A DNA stretch of 64,000 bases from Tenggerimyces flavus (lineage in GTDB: Bacteria; Actinomycetota; Actinomycetes; Propionibacteriales; Actinopolymorphaceae): the NCBI RefSeq assembly GCF_016907715.1, contig NZ_JAFBCM010000001.1, positions 7,665,420-7,729,419 on the forward strand. The letters are read 5' to 3'. Under the pieces are notes generated by a model that was not told the DNA's origin, did no database searches, and was given only the letters and a program-made list of their open reading frames with translations. The translations under genes were made by a program, and so were the position numbers. Below, piece after piece: positions 63,864 through 64,000 of this stretch (the stretch's first letter is position 1; each line of letters starts with the position of its first letter).

Positions 63864-63980
63864 AGCGCGAAGACTATGAGCGCTATAGCGACCAAAAGTC
63901 TTCGCGCTCATCCTGTGACCGCTGACTGCTCGATGATTGGGGAAGGTTTGGGGGTCTATGCGACCCAAAGGTTCCCCAAT
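63864..63980. repeat. Two neighbouring hairpins with similar loops
   Basis: Hairpin 1: AGCGCGAAGACT (63864-63875) pairs perfectly with AGTCTTCGCGCT (63897-63908). Hairpin 2: ATTGGGGAA (63936-63944) pairs with TTCCCCAAT (63972-63980), with extra TTTGGG/CCCAAA pairing inside. Loops share CTAT(A)GCGACC followed by AAAG, so the two may be related elements. Confidence 0.65.
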
Positions 63981-64000
63981 GACCGCAGCTCAGAAGGTGC

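Overview
The window is high-GC DNA with dense genes, short gaps, many GTG starts, ATGA/GTGA/TGATG overlaps between neighbouring genes and almost no AT-rich stretches. A single-polypeptide 2-oxoglutarate decarboxylase/dehydrogenase (kgd), a nickel superoxide dismutase with its maturation protease, twin-arginine lipoprotein signals, a DtxR/IdeR-type iron box and a sigma-B/F/G factor with its anti-sigma kinase all point to an actinobacterium. The overall style suggests a soil relative of Nocardioidaceae/Kribbellaceae, but no rRNA or other marker is present to settle the genus.

Layout. 1-7.7 kb: accessory and housekeeping genes (YdeI-like protein, GNAT, arylamine N-acetyltransferase, an orphan NgcE-type sugar-binding lipoprotein, an aldo/keto reductase, two MFS transporters), preceded by a twin hairpin repeat. 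7.8-14.9 kb, plus strand: an unbroken six-gene operon for siderophore-type uptake (FecCD permease, ATPase, lipoprotein), two fused permease/ATPase half-transporters and a small SagB-type nitroreductase. 14.8-22.3 kb, minus strand and convergent with it: a RiPP operon with a 37-residue Cys-free candidate precursor, an E1/ThiF-like leader-binding protein, a CocE-type peptidase/esterase, two YcaO enzymes, a double SagB-type dehydrogenase and an alpha/beta hydrolase. A methyltransferase gene diverges from it across a Zur-like palindrome. I regard 7.8-23.4 kb as one system and the most interesting part of the window.

23.3-27.2 kb: three genes I could not assign to a pathway, including a two-TM, VirD4/TraG-like protein whose P-loop has lost its lysine. 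27.3-32.4 kb: DUF3052, DUF1707, kgd and a small DUF6104-like gene. 32.7-43.9 kb: an iron-acquisition locus with a double AraC regulator, an iron box, a siderophore-interacting flavoreductase fused to a methyltransferase-like domain, a binding lipoprotein, two permeases, an esterase and an ABC heterodimer whose halves are degenerate in complementary ways. 43.9-45.2 kb: a small AAA ATPase and a lipoprotein.

45.2-51.4 kb: two secreted sialidase-fold proteins, an enolase-superfamily enzyme and an alpha/alpha-toroid protein, probably a glycan-degradation group. 51.4-58.5 kb: quinone oxidoreductase, cupin/MarR pair, the remnant of a siderophore-binding gene, malic enzyme, an amino-acid ABC transporter, sodX/sodN. 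58.7-63.0 kb: a LAL-type LuxR regulator and the anti-sigma/sigma pair. The last kilobase has no convincing gene but is full of palindromes and degenerate tandem repeats.
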